From the NCBI GenBank assembly GCA_002069965.1, contig MWCI01000009.1, positions 1 through 64,000 of the forward strand: 64,000 nucleotides of DNA, given 5' to 3'. Of this stretch, positions 8,286-18,781 are shown in pieces (position 1 is the stretch's first letter; every line of letters begins with the position of its first letter). The DNA comes from Spirochaetes bacterium ADurb.Bin218. Lineage in GTDB: Bacteria; Spirochaetota; UBA4802; UBA5550. The notes under the pieces are model-generated. The model was not told the DNA's origin. It worked only from the letters and a program-made list of their open reading frames with translations, and searched no databases. Both the position numbers and the translations under genes were made by a program.

Positions 8286-8934
8286 CAATAGTCTTTTTTA
8301 AAAAAGCCGCAAGTTTTAAGCTTAGCTCTTTATGTCCATCTTCATCAAGATGAAAGGGATCAATTGAAGAGGTCTTAACTGTTTTTGATATGTCCAGAAA
8401 ATAAACATCCATTTCTGTGGCTATAGTTCTAAAAATTTCTGTCAGAGCTGACACCTTGTTTATTTCAAGCTCCATAAAAATAGCCTCATCTGATGTTTTG
8501 TCTATCTCTGGAGGGGAAATGATAATTATTTCAGGGGCTTTAAAGTTTTTTTCAATGTGCATTTCTGTGGATATATCTATTAGCTTTCTCATCCCCTCTG
8601 CTATTTCTTTAAGAGAGTTCTCTGTTGAGGCTGCATCGTTTATTCCAAGAAAAAATATGATGACATCAAGGGGAATAAATTCTTTAATGTCATCTCTAAG
8701 TGTTAACAGAGCACAGTGTGGATTGCTGCATGTGTTTATATTTAAAATACTGCGGCCATTTAGGCCATTTTCAATTATTACAGCATTGCTAAAAATTTTT
8801 TTTAAAATTCCAGTCCATCTCTTACTTTCATCAAAGCGACTGGAGTCCTTTGGATTATAGCCCCATGTATTTGAATCTCCGTAACAGAGTATCTTTATCA
8901 AATTTTTTGTTGATTCATTATTTACAAATCTCAT
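8278..8934 (-). CDS. SGNH/GDSL-type hydrolase
   Basis: 218-residue esterase/acylhydrolase family protein. Block I GDSNTWGY (nucleophile Ser near residue 21) is followed by the oxyanion Gly in ENGLNGRSI, the FFLGINDAA block (Asn), and a terminal DPFHLDEDGHKEL containing the catalytic Asp and His. No signal peptide is apparent, so it is probably cytoplasmic. Similar proteins act on acyl or aryl esters or remove acetyl groups from sugars; the substrate is not predictable. No clear ribosome site was found ahead of the ATG. It faces the heme cluster tail-to-tail, so it is probably a separate transcription unit. Confidence 0.85.
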   Translation of the reverse strand: MRFVNNESTKNLIKILCYGDSNTWGYNPKDSSRFDESKRWTGILKKIFSNAVIIENGLNGRSILNINTCSNPHCALLTLRDDIKEFIPLDVIIFFLGINDAASTENSLKEIAEGMRKLIDISTEMHIEKNFKAPEIIIISPPEIDKTSDEAIFMELEINKVSALTEIFRTIATEMDVYFLDISKTVKTSSIDPFHLDEDGHKELSLKLAAFLKKTIVK

Positions 8935-9185
8935 AGTTATAACTTTTCACTATAATCTTATACTTTATTACAAGCATCTACATATTTTCTCATACTTCTT
9001 GCACCTCTGTATTTATCATATTGACTTTTATATTTTCATACAAAAACTTTTCAATTTTAGTGTTTATGTCAAGCAGGTGTCAACATCTGGATCCATATTT
9101 TTATATTTTGTTATGATTTAGCATCATAGAAAGTGTATTACCCAATTAATTATTGACATATCCCTTTACAGACATAAAAGGGTAA

Positions 9186-9671
9186 ATGAATATATTTAAA
9201 CGGAGAGAAGCTGTGCCATCTGTTATTGATTATACAAACTCAAAATACATAAAAAAGCTGCAGGCTGTTGATAAGTATGAGGCTATAGAAGAGCTTGCAA
9301 TGGTTTTCAAAGATAGTGATTTTTGCGATGATATAGAAACCCTCATTTCTGCCCTTAAAGAAAGGGAACAAATTATGAGCACAGGCATAGGTTTTGGTAT
9401 AGCAATTCCTCATGCAAAGATAAATACAGTGAAGGAGATAGCCTTTGCAATAGGTATTTCTGAAAAGGGAATTGACTTTGACGCAATGGATGGTCAGCCT
9501 GTTAAACTCATAATACTTGTAATTGCAGGGGAAAAACAGCATAAGGATTATCTAAAACTGCTTTCCAACATAATGGGTATTCTTAAAAAGGAACCTGTTA
9601 AGGAGAGCATAATAAATGCCTTTTCTCCTGAAGAGATAATAGAGATATTCAAAAAGAACTCAAGCATATAA
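9186..9671 (+). CDS. PTS EIIA domain protein (fructose/PtsN type)
   Basis: 161-residue cytoplasmic protein with a PTS EIIA type-2 fold. The phosphorylatable histidine lies in GIGFGIAIPHAKIN (about residue 77), followed by the conserved region GIDFDAMDGQPVKLIILVIAGEKQHKDYLKLLSNI. There is no EIIB or EIIC in the window, so a regulatory role like that of PtsN is more likely than sugar uptake. The ATG at 9186 follows AAAGGG with short spacing. A TTGACA at 9153-9158 is a possible -35 box with a poor -10. It lies 57 bases before leuS. Confidence 0.85.
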   Translation: MNIFKRREAVPSVIDYTNSKYIKKLQAVDKYEAIEELAMVFKDSDFCDDIETLISALKEREQIMSTGIGFGIAIPHAKINTVKEIAFAIGISEKGIDFDAMDGQPVKLIILVIAGEKQHKDYLKLLSNIMGILKKEPVKESIINAFSPEEIIEIFKKNSSI

Positions 9672-9728
9672 TCTTTAATTGTTAAATTAACATTTTCATT
9701 AGCCTATGGCATAAAGGAGATTTCATCT

Positions 9729-12197
9729 ATGAGCGAAGTTGATTATAATTTTTCTGAAATTGAGCTTAAATGGCAAAAAATATGGGAAGAAAAAGGGAGC
9801 TTTCTTAACAGAGTAGATAGGACAAAGCAAAAGTATTATGTTCTTGAGATGTTCCCTTATCCCTCTGGTAGAATTCACATGGGGCATGTTAGAAATTATA
9901 CAATAGGAGATATAGTTGCAAGATTTAAAAAGATGAAAGGCTTTAATGTTTTCCATCCCATGGGATGGGATTCCTTTGGTCTTCCTGCAGAAAATGCAGC
10001 TATAAAAAATAATACACCACCTTTCAAATGGACAACTGAGAATATAGCAAATATGAAGGCTCAGCTAAAAAGGCTTGGTTTTTCCTATGATTGGACAAGG
10101 GAGGTAGGAACATATAAGCCTGAGTATTATAAATGGAATCAGTGGATTTTTCTTAAAATGCTTGAGAAGGGACTTGCCTATAAAAAGGTTTCTTCTGTTA
10201 ACTGGTGCCCTGATTGCCAGACCGTTCTTGCAAATGAGCAAGCAGAGAATGGAGTATGTTGGAGATGTTCATCCCCTGTAACACAGAAGGAGCTTGAGCA
10301 GTGGTTTTTTAGAATCACAGATTATGCAGAGGATCTACTTAAGGGTCATGAGGAGATAAGCTCCACCTGGCCAGAGCAGGTTATAACTATGCAGAAGAAC
10401 TGGATAGGTAAATCCACAGGTTTAAAGGTAAACTTTAAACTTGAGAGCGGTGAGGATTTCCCTATTTTTACAACAAGGCCTGATACGATTTTTGGGGTAA
10501 CCTTCATGGTTATAGCGCCAGAACATCCTCTTCTTGATAGAGTAACAGATCCCGAGGTAAGGCAATTTATTCAAAAGACCAGAAGCCAGTCACTCATTGA
10601 CAGAACATCTGAGGATAAAGAAAAAGAAGGAATTGATACAGGCCTTAAGGTTATAAATCCTTTTAATGGTGAGAAGGTGCCTCTTTACGTGGGCAATTTT
10701 GTTTTAATGGAGTATGGCACAGGGGCGATTATGGCTGTCCCGGCTCATGATGTGAGAGACTTTGCCTTTGCTAAAAAATATGGTCTGCCTATAAAGATTG
10801 TAATAGATAGACCAGACTCACCTTTAAGGCTTGAGGAAATGACAGATGCCTATACAGACGAAGGTATTTGTGTAAATTCAGGACAATTCAGCGGACTGAA
10901 GAATAAAGAAGCAATTGAAAAGATTGCTGAATTTGCAGAAAAAAATGGAATAGGAGAAAGAACTGTAAATTACAGACTCAGAGATTGGGGAATTTCCAGA
11001 CAGAGATATTGGGGCTGTCCTATACCAATAATTTATTGTGAAAAATGCGGAGCTGTTCCTGTGCCAGAAAAAGATCTCCCGGTTGTTTTGCCAACAGAGG
11101 TTGATTTTAAAGGAGATGCACAGTCTCCTCTTACAAAGATGCCTGAATTTTATGAGGTAAAGTGCCCCTCCTGCGGTGGAAAGGCAAGAAGGGAAACAGA
11201 TACAATGGATACCTTTGTTGATTCATCATGGTATTATGCCCGTTATTGTTCTCCATGGAGCAATGAAATATTTGATAAAGAGGAAGTTGATTACTGGATG
11301 CCTGTTGATCAATATATAGGCGGAATTGAACATGCAGTAATGCATTTGCTCTATGCAAGATTTTTCTCTATGGTTTTAAATGACCTTGGACTTTTAAAGG
11401 AAAGAGAGCCTTTTAAGAAACTCCTTACTCAGGGGATGGTAATTAAAGATGGCTCAAAAATGAGTAAGTCTAAGGGTAATGTTGTAGATCCAGATGATAT
11501 AATTAAGAAATATGGTGCAGATACTGTTAGACTCTTCATGCTTTTTGCAGCTCCTCCTCAAAAAGATCTTGATTGGTCAGATAAAGGGGTTGAGGGAAGT
11601 TTTAGATTTTTAAACAGGGTTTGGAGATTCATGCAGAAAAACAAGGGGCTTTATATAGATGGGGCTGTTGTTGATAATTCAAATCTTTCCACTGAACTCA
11701 AAAAGCTTCGCATAGAGCTTCACAGGACTATAAAGCTTGTTACACATGATATTGAAGAGAGAATGCAATACAACACGGCTATTGCAAGGATGATGGAGCT
11801 TACAAATGCAATGTATGCTGTGGCTGATTCTGAACTGTCAAGCACTGAAGGTAAAAAGGTCTTCTCTGAGATTGTTGATAAGTTTTTACCTATTTTGAAT
11901 CCCTTTGTGCCTCATTTTGCAGAGGAGCTATGGTCTATCTTTGGCAAAAAAACACTCCTTGCTGATGAAAAGTGGCCTGAATATATTGAGGAGCTCACAA
12001 TACGGGATGAGATTGAGATAGTTTTTCAGATAAATGGTAAGATAAAAAGTAAGGCAAATGTTTCTTCTGATATCACTGAAGAAGAGATGAAGAAACTTGC
12101 TCATTTGGATGCAAAAATGGCAGAGATACTCTCCTGTAAGCAGATTATTAAACAGATAGTTGTGCCAGGAAAGCTTGTTAATATTGTTGTAAAATAA
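9729..12197 (+). CDS. leuS: Leucyl-tRNA synthetase
   Basis: 822-residue class I aminoacyl-tRNA synthetase charging tRNA(Leu). The HIGH-type motif HMGH is at residues 50-53 (in [14 protein letters not shown]) and KMSKS is near residue 577 ([12 protein letters not shown]). The CP1 editing domain between them is present ([24 protein letters not shown]), as are zinc-type cysteine pairs (CPDC...CWRC; CEKC...CPSC) and the C-terminal anticodon-binding domain. Length is normal for the bacterial form. AAAGGAG upstream supports this ATG. rpiB follows after 8 bases. Confidence 0.98.
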   Translation: MSEVDYNFSEIELKWQKIWEEKGSFLNRVDRTKQKYYVLEMFPYPSGRIHMGHVRNYTIGDIVARFKKMKGFNVFHPMGWDSFGLPAENAAIKNNTPPFKWTTENIANMKAQLKRLGFSYDWTREVGTYKPEYYKWNQWIFLKMLEKGLAYKKVSSVNWCPDCQTVLANEQAENGVCWRCSSPVTQKELEQWFFRITDYAEDLLKGHEEISSTWPEQVITMQKNWIGKSTGLKVNFKLESGEDFPIFTTRPDTIFGVTFMVIAPEHPLLDRVTDPEVRQFIQKTRSQSLIDRTSEDKEKEGIDTGLKVINPFNGEKVPLYVGNFVLMEYGTGAIMAVPAHDVRDFAFAKKYGLPIKIVIDRPDSPLRLEEMTDAYTDEGICVNSGQFSGLKNKEAIEKIAEFAEKNGIGERTVNYRLRDWGISRQRYWGCPIPIIYCEKCGAVPVPEKDLPVVLPTEVDFKGDAQSPLTKMPEFYEVKCPSCGGKARRETDTMDTFVDSSWYYARYCSPWSNEIFDKEEVDYWMPVDQYIGGIEHAVMHLLYARFFSMVLNDLGLLKEREPFKKLLTQGMVIKDGSKMSKSKGNVVDPDDIIKKYGADTVRLFMLFAAPPQKDLDWSDKGVEGSFRFLNRVWRFMQKNKGLYIDGAVVDNSNLSTELKKLRIELHRTIKLVTHDIEERMQYNTAIARMMELTNAMYAVADSELSSTEGKKVFSEIVDKFLPILNPFVPHFAEELWSIFGKKTLLADEKWPEYIEELTIRDEIEIVFQINGKIKSKANVSSDITEEEMKKLAHLDAKMAEILSCKQIIKQIVVPGKLVNIVVK

Positions 12198-12205
12198 GGG
12201 TTTTT

Positions 12206-12643
12206 ATGAAAATCGCAATTGGAGCGGATCACGCTGGGTTTAGACTTAAAAATTTGATTAAAGATCATTTTAAGGAGCACAGCTTTGTAGATGTGGGGAC
12301 TCACAGTGAGGACTCCTGTGATTATCCGGATTTTGCACAGCTTGTGGGGGAAGAGGTCGCAGCAGGTAGAGCTGATGCAGGTATTGTTATATGCGGCACA
12401 GGAATTGGGATTTCTATTTCTGCAAATAAGGTTAAGGGGATCCGCGCTGCTCTTTGCACAAATGAGTTTATGGCAGAGATGTCAAGGAGGCATAACAATG
12501 CCAATGTCCTTGCCCTTGGAGCAAGGGTCATAGGAGATGACCTTGCTTTGAGAATTGTCAAGGTGTGGCTAAACACTGGTTTTGATGGCGGAAGGCATGA
12601 AAGGAGAGTAGAAAAAATAACAAAGATTGAATTATCACACTAA
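12206..12643 (+). CDS. rpiB: Ribose-5-phosphate isomerase B
   Basis: 145-residue RpiB/LacAB family enzyme interconverting ribose-5-phosphate and ribulose-5-phosphate in the pentose phosphate pathway. The signature GADHAGFRLK is at the N-terminus; the catalytic-cysteine region GIVICGTGIGISISANK, the substrate-binding RRHNNANVLALGAR and the phosphate-binding GGRHERRVEKI at the end are all present. Length is typical. It starts 8 bases after leuS and its 3' end abuts the LamG protein gene, so these are probably cotranscribed. Confidence 0.97.
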   Translation: MKIAIGADHAGFRLKNLIKDHFKEHSFVDVGTHSEDSCDYPDFAQLVGEEVAAGRADAGIVICGTGIGISISANKVKGIRAALCTNEFMAEMSRRHNNANVLALGARVIGDDLALRIVKVWLNTGFDGGRHERRVEKITKIELSH

Positions 12644-12662
12644 ATCTGCCGATATTTTTGAC

Positions 12663-14342
12663 ATGAAATCAAGATTTAGATATATCCTGCTAATTGTTCC
12701 TTTAGTTTTACTTTCTCTCACCAGGGTTGAAGAAAATACCCTGGTGATAAGAGACTTCTCTGAAAAGGCGCTAAGAAACGTTGTAAAGAAAAAATTGCCA
12801 GAGGGTAGCTGGGGGTTCTCCCTTGAGGATCTTGGCTATCACAAAACCTCAGATGTTTTTTCTACAGATATATATCTTTCCTTTGATAAGGAACCTTTGA
12901 AGTATGGAAAAGATGATTCAGGGAAATACAATATTTATTCCTCAGATTATAATTTTGTATCTGATGCAAAGGCCATAGGAAAGGGGTGCGCTTCCTTTTT
13001 TAAGAGAGATCATGGTGTCTATATAAATTCTTCAGAGGGACTATTTCTTGGTTCAAATGATGCCCTTGGTTCTTTTAATATAGAATTTAGATTTAAGGCA
13101 TTACAGACAAATCGTGGGATACTTTTTTCCAGGGTTGGATATTTAAATGGGGCTAAAAAGGGCATTGAGATCTCTCTTGAAAATGGTAAGATTATTGCCA
13201 GAATGCACAATATGTTTATTTCTCCTGATAGTAAAAGTCATAGTCTGATCCTGTCAAGGGGCGGCTTTGTCTCCAGACAACAGTGGCATCACTTTAGCTT
13301 GAGTTTTGATCAATTAACAGGAAAGGTTTCTAAAATAATTGATGGAGAGGAAGAGGATGTTATTTTTATGACTTCTGATAACTCTTCTCAGGGAGTTCCT
13401 TTCACAGCTTTTTTTGGAAAATTTGATTCCTATGATATGACTTTTAAAGGAAGGGATCTCCCCCTTGCTGTAATAGGTAAGGACTATATAGGTCTCATTG
13501 ATGAGTTTCGAATATCTTATATGGACTTTCACTCTCTTTCTGAAAATAAGGATATTGCTTTAAAAAAGTATAAAGGTTCTTCTTATGCTGGAAGGATTCC
13601 TTATAATAGAGAAGGAGTTATAACAGGAGAGGTTATTTCTTTTCCTACAACAGGCACTGAAGTAACAGATATATCCTGGGATGATGAACTCCCCTTGGGA
13701 ACCTTTATCTGGATGGAGGCAAGAACCTCAGACAGGCTGTTTGATAGAGATGAGAGAAATTTAAAATGGTATAAGGTATTAAAGAATCAGAAGGGTTTTT
13801 ATAGAGTTAGAGATGATAAGGGGGATGCCCTTTCTGGGAAATTTTTTCAGATAAGAGCTCATCTTGTTGCTGATTCTGAAGGAGAAAATTCCCCACTATT
13901 AAAAAAGATAATAATAAAATATAGACCAGATATAGCTCCTGATAAGCCTATGTTGCTTCAGGTTGAAAGCTCTGGTGATAGATATGTTGTCCTTAAATGG
14001 AAAAAAAATGTGGAGCATGATCTCAAGGGCTATAAAATTTACTATGGGACAAAGAAAGGGCTTTATGATGGAATAATTTATATTGTCAATGGCAGCAGAA
14101 TTGACAACAGCCTTTCTAAGGATAACTTTATTCGCATCAAGATAGATAACACTCTCATTGAGGAAAACAGAAGGTTGGATAATAGGAATGTCTTGATTTA
14201 TCCTCTTCTTGAAAACACAGTGCTTTATTATTTTGCTGTTACAGCCTATGATTCTTACAAGGTTGATACACCATATAATCATGAGTCAGAGCTATCGGAT
14301 TATGTCTCTGCACGGCCATTTTTTTCTCCAGATATAAAATAA
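12663..14342 (+). CDS. Secreted LamG/fibronectin III-domain protein
   Basis: Start placed at the ATG at 12663, giving a 559-residue product with a membrane signal MKSRFRYILLIVPLVLLSL; an upstream in-frame ATG at 12627 lies inside rpiB and would mask this signal. A LamG-like jelly-roll domain (about residues 120-290: FNIEFRFKALQTNRGILFSR, WHHFSLSFD) is followed by a middle beta-rich part and a fibronectin type III domain (about 430-545: YVVLKWKKNVEHDLKGYKIYYG). Such domains bind carbohydrate or protein ligands at the cell surface or periplasm. No catalytic motif is visible, so function is unknown. No clear ribosome site was seen. Confidence 0.7.
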   Translation: MKSRFRYILLIVPLVLLSLTRVEENTLVIRDFSEKALRNVVKKKLPEGSWGFSLEDLGYHKTSDVFSTDIYLSFDKEPLKYGKDDSGKYNIYSSDYNFVSDAKAIGKGCASFFKRDHGVYINSSEGLFLGSNDALGSFNIEFRFKALQTNRGILFSRVGYLNGAKKGIEISLENGKIIARMHNMFISPDSKSHSLILSRGGFVSRQQWHHFSLSFDQLTGKVSKIIDGEEEDVIFMTSDNSSQGVPFTAFFGKFDSYDMTFKGRDLPLAVIGKDYIGLIDEFRISYMDFHSLSENKDIALKKYKGSSYAGRIPYNREGVITGEVISFPTTGTEVTDISWDDELPLGTFIWMEARTSDRLFDRDERNLKWYKVLKNQKGFYRVRDDKGDALSGKFFQIRAHLVADSEGENSPLLKKIIIKYRPDIAPDKPMLLQVESSGDRYVVLKWKKNVEHDLKGYKIYYGTKKGLYDGIIYIVNGSRIDNSLSKDNFIRIKIDNTLIEENRRLDNRNVLIYPLLENTVLYYFAVTAYDSYKVDTPYNHESELSDYVSARPFFSPDIK

Positions 14343-14507
14343 GCTTAAACAAAGAGTAGCTTTTAGTTCCTTAAATTGTCATATTTAAGCTATATATTAT
14401 TTTTTAATAACTTATTGACTCATAAAGAGCTCTATTTATTTTGGTCAATGTATAATTTTTATCTTAAATAAATTGTCTTTGTTATATAAAAGGAAACAGA
14501 AAGTAAA

Positions 14508-15911
14508 ATGTCCATAGTTACAAAAAATATTATAATCCCTGAAAGATTACAAAAGCCCCTTTATGATTTTATAAACATTTTTCATAAAAAAGGCTATGAG
14601 TGTTATCTGATTGGAGGATGTGTCAGGGATTTTTTGCTTGGGAATGAAACCTATGATTATGATTTTGCCACAAATGCAAGACCTGAAGAGGTAATGAACA
14701 TTTTTCGAAAAGTTGTGCCAACAGGTATAAAACATGGAACAGTTACTGTTTTGTATGGTGGGATGGAATTTGAGGTTACTACCTATAGGGCAGATGGTAA
14801 ATATCTTGATGGCAGAAGACCTGAGTCTGTTTCTTTCTCTGACTCCCTTGAGGAGGATGTAAAGAGGAGAGATTTTACCATAAATGGCCTTGCCTATGAT
14901 CTGCTGAGTAATGAGATAATAGATCTGGTTGGAGGTATAGAGGATCTTGACAAAAAGATTGTGAGGACAATTGGCAATCCCATTGATAGATTCAGTGAAG
15001 ACGGACTTAGAACCTATAGGGCCTGCAGATTTGCTGCAAAGCTTGATTTTATAATTGAAGAAGAAACCTTCAGAGCTATAGAAAAAACTCTTCATGTAGC
15101 AGAAAAGATTTCTTCAGAGAGGATTAGAGATGAGCTCTTTAAGATGTTGACTGCTGATAAGCCATCTAAGGGCTTTGAGTATATGAGGTTATCTGGTTTG
15201 TTGAAGCTTGCAATGCCAGAGCTTGATCAGTGTTATAGTGTTGAGCAGAATAAATTCCATGCCTATGATGTTTATTATCATAGCATATACTCCTGCGATG
15301 CTGCTCCAAAGGAAAAGCCTCTGGTTCGTCTCGCAGCTTTACTCCATGATATTGGTAAGGTTCAGACAAGGAAGATGAGCGATGAGGGAGACTATAGCTT
15401 TTATAATCACGAGGTTATAGGAGCAAAGATTGCAAAGAGAATGATGCGCAGGTTAAAGTTCTCAAATTCAGACATCGAGGTGGTATGCAATCTTATCTTA
15501 AATCACATGTTCCATTATACAGATGATTGGAGTGATGGAGCAGTGAGAAGATTTATGAGAAAGGTTGGTGTTGAAAATATACCAGATCTTTTTGATCTAA
15601 GAGAGGCAGATAGAATAGGTAATGGCACAAGAATGGGGCTTCCTGAGCCTATAAAAAAGCTGCAGGATAGAATTGATGCCATTATAGAAGCAGAGAATGC
15701 AATAACAGTTCGAGATCTAAAAATTAATGGGCATATTATTATGGATCGCTTTGGTTTAAAACCAGGGCCTGTTATTGGCAGAATACTTCATGATCTCCTT
15801 GAAATGGTTCTTGATAACCCTGAGATGAATGAGGAAGAGATCCTGATACAAAAAGCAGAGGAGATATATCAATCCTTAAAAGATGAAGCCGAGGGAAAAT
15901 TCAGTAGTTAA
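14508..15911 (+). CDS. cca: CCA tRNA nucleotidyltransferase (class II, with HD domain)
   Basis: 467-residue nucleotidyltransferase. The catalytic motif is GGCVRDFLLGNETYDYDFAT (DxD carboxylates); the flexible-loop and motif region RRDFTINGLAYD and the neck motif DGLRTYRACRFAAKLDF follow. The C-terminal half has an HD domain (LLHDIGKVQTRK near residue 283). It adds or repairs the CCA end of tRNA; a PcnB-type poly(A) polymerase role cannot be fully excluded, but the combination with HD fits CCA enzymes. A perfect TATAAT at about 14450 suggests its own promoter. Its 3' end overlaps the convergent barrel gene by 36 bases. Confidence 0.9.
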   Translation: MSIVTKNIIIPERLQKPLYDFINIFHKKGYECYLIGGCVRDFLLGNETYDYDFATNARPEEVMNIFRKVVPTGIKHGTVTVLYGGMEFEVTTYRADGKYLDGRRPESVSFSDSLEEDVKRRDFTINGLAYDLLSNEIIDLVGGIEDLDKKIVRTIGNPIDRFSEDGLRTYRACRFAAKLDFIIEEETFRAIEKTLHVAEKISSERIRDELFKMLTADKPSKGFEYMRLSGLLKLAMPELDQCYSVEQNKFHAYDVYYHSIYSCDAAPKEKPLVRLAALLHDIGKVQTRKMSDEGDYSFYNHEVIGAKIAKRMMRRLKFSNSDIEVVCNLILNHMFHYTDDWSDGAVRRFMRKVGVENIPDLFDLREADRIGNGTRMGLPEPIKKLQDRIDAIIEAENAITVRDLKINGHIIMDRFGLKPGPVIGRILHDLLEMVLDNPEMNEEEILIQKAEEIYQSLKDEAEGKFSS

Positions 15912-17462
15912 TTCCTTGCCAGAGGAAAATTTTAGATATTCACATCTGATATGGAAGGACATGTCTTCTTTTCTATATTTTAGCTTTGTGGCATAGGCCC
16001 TGGCAGATTCCTTGAAAAGATTGCATGACATTTCAGCCTCAGATGTGGGCGGAACTGTTGAGTATATATAATTTTCGTTATTGATATTTATAAAACCAGC
16101 ACCTGCCATAAAAGAGAAATTCTGCAAAAATAAGAGCTTAATCTCACAGAAGCCACTAAAGGATTTGACCTTATCCATTTCCTGAATGTCTCCTCTTAAT
16201 TTAAAAAAGAAATTTTGCCAGGGAGAAATAGTTGTGGATCCTGAAATTTTGTTTTTCTTCTCCCTGAGATCATCTCTGTAGCTTCCAGAACTTGCAGCTT
16301 TTCCGCTAAAAGAGATTATTTTAAAGGGATTGAGATTAAAAAAGATCTCTTCCTTCCTTATGCCTGAGATATAATCCCTTTGATATGAAGGGTTGAGATT
16401 TTTTTCATTATATACAGATGCTCCAAACTCATATTTATCACAGAGCATAAATCCTGATGTTATTTCAAAGATATTCGAAGGGTTTATGGAGGAGTTTGAA
16501 TGTTCAGCAAAAAAATTTTCGTCACAATTTTTACCTTTTATAGAAAGATATGCTATCCTGTTTCTTACAGTGATCCCCCATACAAGCCCATGGCCTTTTA
16601 AATTATTATCAAATTCTCTTATTGATATAGCAGGTTCAATAAATAGGGAAATATTTTCATCTGTGTATTCTATGAATAAACCTGTAACAGAATATTTTTT
16701 TATGCCACTTTGTAAGCTTTTATTGAATTCCCATTTTATTTCATTCATGTTTGGATCTTTTATTTCTGTCTGGCTATAGTATAACTGAATCTTCAGGAGA
16801 TCATAAATGTTGCAATAGCTCATAAGGCCAGAGGTAAGGATATCAACAGGAGCATTATAAGATCCATCTTTTTCTGTTTTATAGGTAAGGGTCTGTAGTG
16901 TTGAGGTGATATAGCCTTGAGATATCTCCTCTTCTTTAATATATCTTCGCTGTATTGAAAAAAATGGAACTATCCCTGTTTTTATGTTTTCTTCATTGAA
17001 ATATATGTCAGAGGCGATTCCAAAGAGACTACCTGCTGGATTTGTCCCTGTTGATGTAATGATTTTTTTATCCTTTGAAAGAGAAAAGGATTTATCAAAG
17101 CTATTCCCAGAAAAAAGTGTTCTCTTACCAAAAATAATACCTGACCCAAATCTGAGATTGTAGTTTCCAAGGATAAAATCAAAGGAATTGTTTACCTCAG
17201 AAATTTTTATGTTCCATGTAAAATCGGTTTTATCTTTTTTAAAGTCCCTTATTAAAAATAAATTAAAAAAATATTTCTCTTCTATGGATTCACAAAGGGA
17301 TGTGCGCAAAAAAAGTCTTTTTTCTTCGTCCTCATAGTTTATCATATCTCTTAACATTTCTGCATCAATGGAGGAGATTATATTGTTTCCATGGCTTTGC
17401 GATTTAAGAACTACCATAAATGCCAATAGCAGCAAGAGTGAGGTTATGGCTCTCTTTTTCAT
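15876..17462 (-). CDS. Outer-membrane beta-barrel protein, third gene of LTD/HHH operon
   Basis: About 528 residues. The start is taken as the ATG at 17462 (MKKRAITSLLLLLAF), because it overlaps the upstream stop as ATGA, a typical coupling; an ATG three codons earlier also exists. After the signal peptide come many alternating strands (FDFILGNYNLRFGSGIIFGK, repeated short amphipathic runs), and the chain ends EFSLGFIF, with the terminal phenylalanine expected of a BAM-inserted barrel. No enzymatic motif is seen. It is not recognised as a named family. Its tail overlaps the convergent CCA enzyme gene by 36 bases. Confidence 0.7.
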   Translation of the reverse strand: MKKRAITSLLLLLAFMVVLKSQSHGNNIISSIDAEMLRDMINYEDEEKRLFLRTSLCESIEEKYFFNLFLIRDFKKDKTDFTWNIKISEVNNSFDFILGNYNLRFGSGIIFGKRTLFSGNSFDKSFSLSKDKKIITSTGTNPAGSLFGIASDIYFNEENIKTGIVPFFSIQRRYIKEEEISQGYITSTLQTLTYKTEKDGSYNAPVDILTSGLMSYCNIYDLLKIQLYYSQTEIKDPNMNEIKWEFNKSLQSGIKKYSVTGLFIEYTDENISLFIEPAISIREFDNNLKGHGLVWGITVRNRIAYLSIKGKNCDENFFAEHSNSSINPSNIFEITSGFMLCDKYEFGASVYNEKNLNPSYQRDYISGIRKEEIFFNLNPFKIISFSGKAASSGSYRDDLREKKNKISGSTTISPWQNFFFKLRGDIQEMDKVKSFSGFCEIKLLFLQNFSFMAGAGFININNENYIYSTVPPTSEAEMSCNLFKESARAYATKLKYRKEDMSFHIRCEYLKFSSGKELTTEFSLGFIF

Positions 17463-18781
17463 TTGAGGCATATATTTCTTATAGTTTCTTTTTGTTCTTC
17501 AGATAAGCTTTTATCTGAGTTAAGTGCTGTCTCAAAATTGATATGGCCTTTGCTAAGTGAAAGCTCGCTGTATTTTATGGCACTTGTTGCAGGAATTCCT
17601 GCTTCAATTAGCAGTCTAAATTTTTCTTTTATTATCTCTTTTGATGAAATATGGTTTTTCTTTGGAGCTGTCTTTTTTTTATTTTCTTTTGATTGAGATG
17701 ATTCAGGGAGGCTCTCCTGGCCGTGGTTTTGATCCCTTTCAAATCCATAGCAATATTTTTTAATTGAATTTATTTCCTCTCTGCTCAGTCCTATTTGAAT
17801 AAGTGATTTTTCTGTGAGAGGTCCAATTTTTTCTCTGTAGCTTATAATTCTTTTGCATGAGGTTGTGCTTACCTCCGGTATTTTTTGTAGTTCCTCGAAG
17901 GTGGCTTTGTTTATGTTAATGTCTTTATTGATAGATGATTCTGGAGGGGATCTAAACTCAATGTAGTTTTTGTTTTCATAGTTAAATGGCACAAAGGTTA
18001 TGCCAAAGTTATGGGAGTATCCTAAGTATGGATGAAAACCCAGCAAATAGCTTATAGTAAAGTTTTTTATGCCTATTGATATGGATGCGGCAATTCTTGA
18101 GTCCTCAGGTGTATATCCTGCTTTTATTACTATATTACCCAGAGGGATTATGCTGGCTGTAAATGAATTTATGTATCCTGCAGAGGTATCTGTTATATTC
18201 CATGTTAGGGCAAAGCCTTTGGCTGGAGTTAAAATTATGCCTCCGCTTTTTTCCGGGAAGATTTCTTTTTTATTTTTTGAATTGAACTCTGTGAGAAGTG
18301 AATTTTGTGTAAAGGCAAGAGTAAAAAAATTGCAAGGCATAAGAGCAATAGCGAAATCTATATCTCTGAAATTTTTATTCAGGGATATGTCATCTGTTTG
18401 TATAGAAATTTGATATATATTATAAGAAAGCCCTGTGTTTATAATATTGATAAATTTATATGCTGTTGATATAGAGTAGGAATTTTCTTTATAAAAATAA
18501 GAGCCAAAGGAGCTATAGTGTATCTGGAAACCATAATTTTCTGATGAGTATTTTGCTCCTGCAAAATATGTTGATAGGTTTTCATCACTATAGGGCCTGC
18601 CTGTATTAAAAGTTAATCCAAATCCTTCATAGCTGTTTATAGAGAGAATATTCTGAGATAAAACAGGGCTTCCATTAAAATTAGCTGCACAGCTGAAAGG
18701 GAAAAGTGACTCAGGATTTGTATTTTTATATTCAAAGGCAGAGATTATTGACATTGATATGAAAAAAAATGCTGATATCAT
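17459..18781 (-). CDS. Barrel-like envelope protein with C-terminal helix-hairpin-helix domain
   Basis: 440 residues. A signal peptide (MISAFFFISMSIISAFE) is followed by about 250 residues of barrel-like beta structure (aromatic/glycine-rich strands such as GYSHNFGITFVPF). At about 286-345 is a ComEA-type helix-hairpin-helix: INKATFEELQKIPEVSTTSC KRIISYREKIGP region with the second hairpin SREEINSIKKY. Then a lysine-rich linker (about 365-385) and a helical end (KEIIKEKFRLLIEAGIP). HHH domains of this kind bind double-stranded DNA without sequence preference. It directly follows the lamin-tail gene (TAAATG junction) and overlaps the next barrel gene by ATGA. Function is inferred only. Confidence 0.75.
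   Translation of the reverse strand: MISAFFFISMSIISAFEYKNTNPESLFPFSCAANFNGSPVLSQNILSINSYEGFGLTFNTGRPYSDENLSTYFAGAKYSSENYGFQIHYSSFGSYFYKENSYSISTAYKFINIINTGLSYNIYQISIQTDDISLNKNFRDIDFAIALMPCNFFTLAFTQNSLLTEFNSKNKKEIFPEKSGGIILTPAKGFALTWNITDTSAGYINSFTASIIPLGNIVIKAGYTPEDSRIAASISIGIKNFTISYLLGFHPYLGYSHNFGITFVPFNYENKNYIEFRSPPESSINKDININKATFEELQKIPEVSTTSCKRIISYREKIGPLTEKSLIQIGLSREEINSIKKYCYGFERDQNHGQESLPESSQSKENKKKTAPKKNHISSKEIIKEKFRLLIEAGIPATSAIKYSELSLSKGHINFETALNSDKSLSEEQKETIRNICLK

Noticed and set aside
8417-8860. 147-codon plus-strand open frame over the SGNH hydrolase
   Set aside because: Antisense to a gene with all four SGNH blocks; composition typical of a reverse-frame shadow.
14547-15095. 182-codon minus-strand open frame inside the CCA enzyme gene
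   Set aside because: Fully antisense to conserved catalytic motifs of the nucleotidyltransferase; no recognised protein features.
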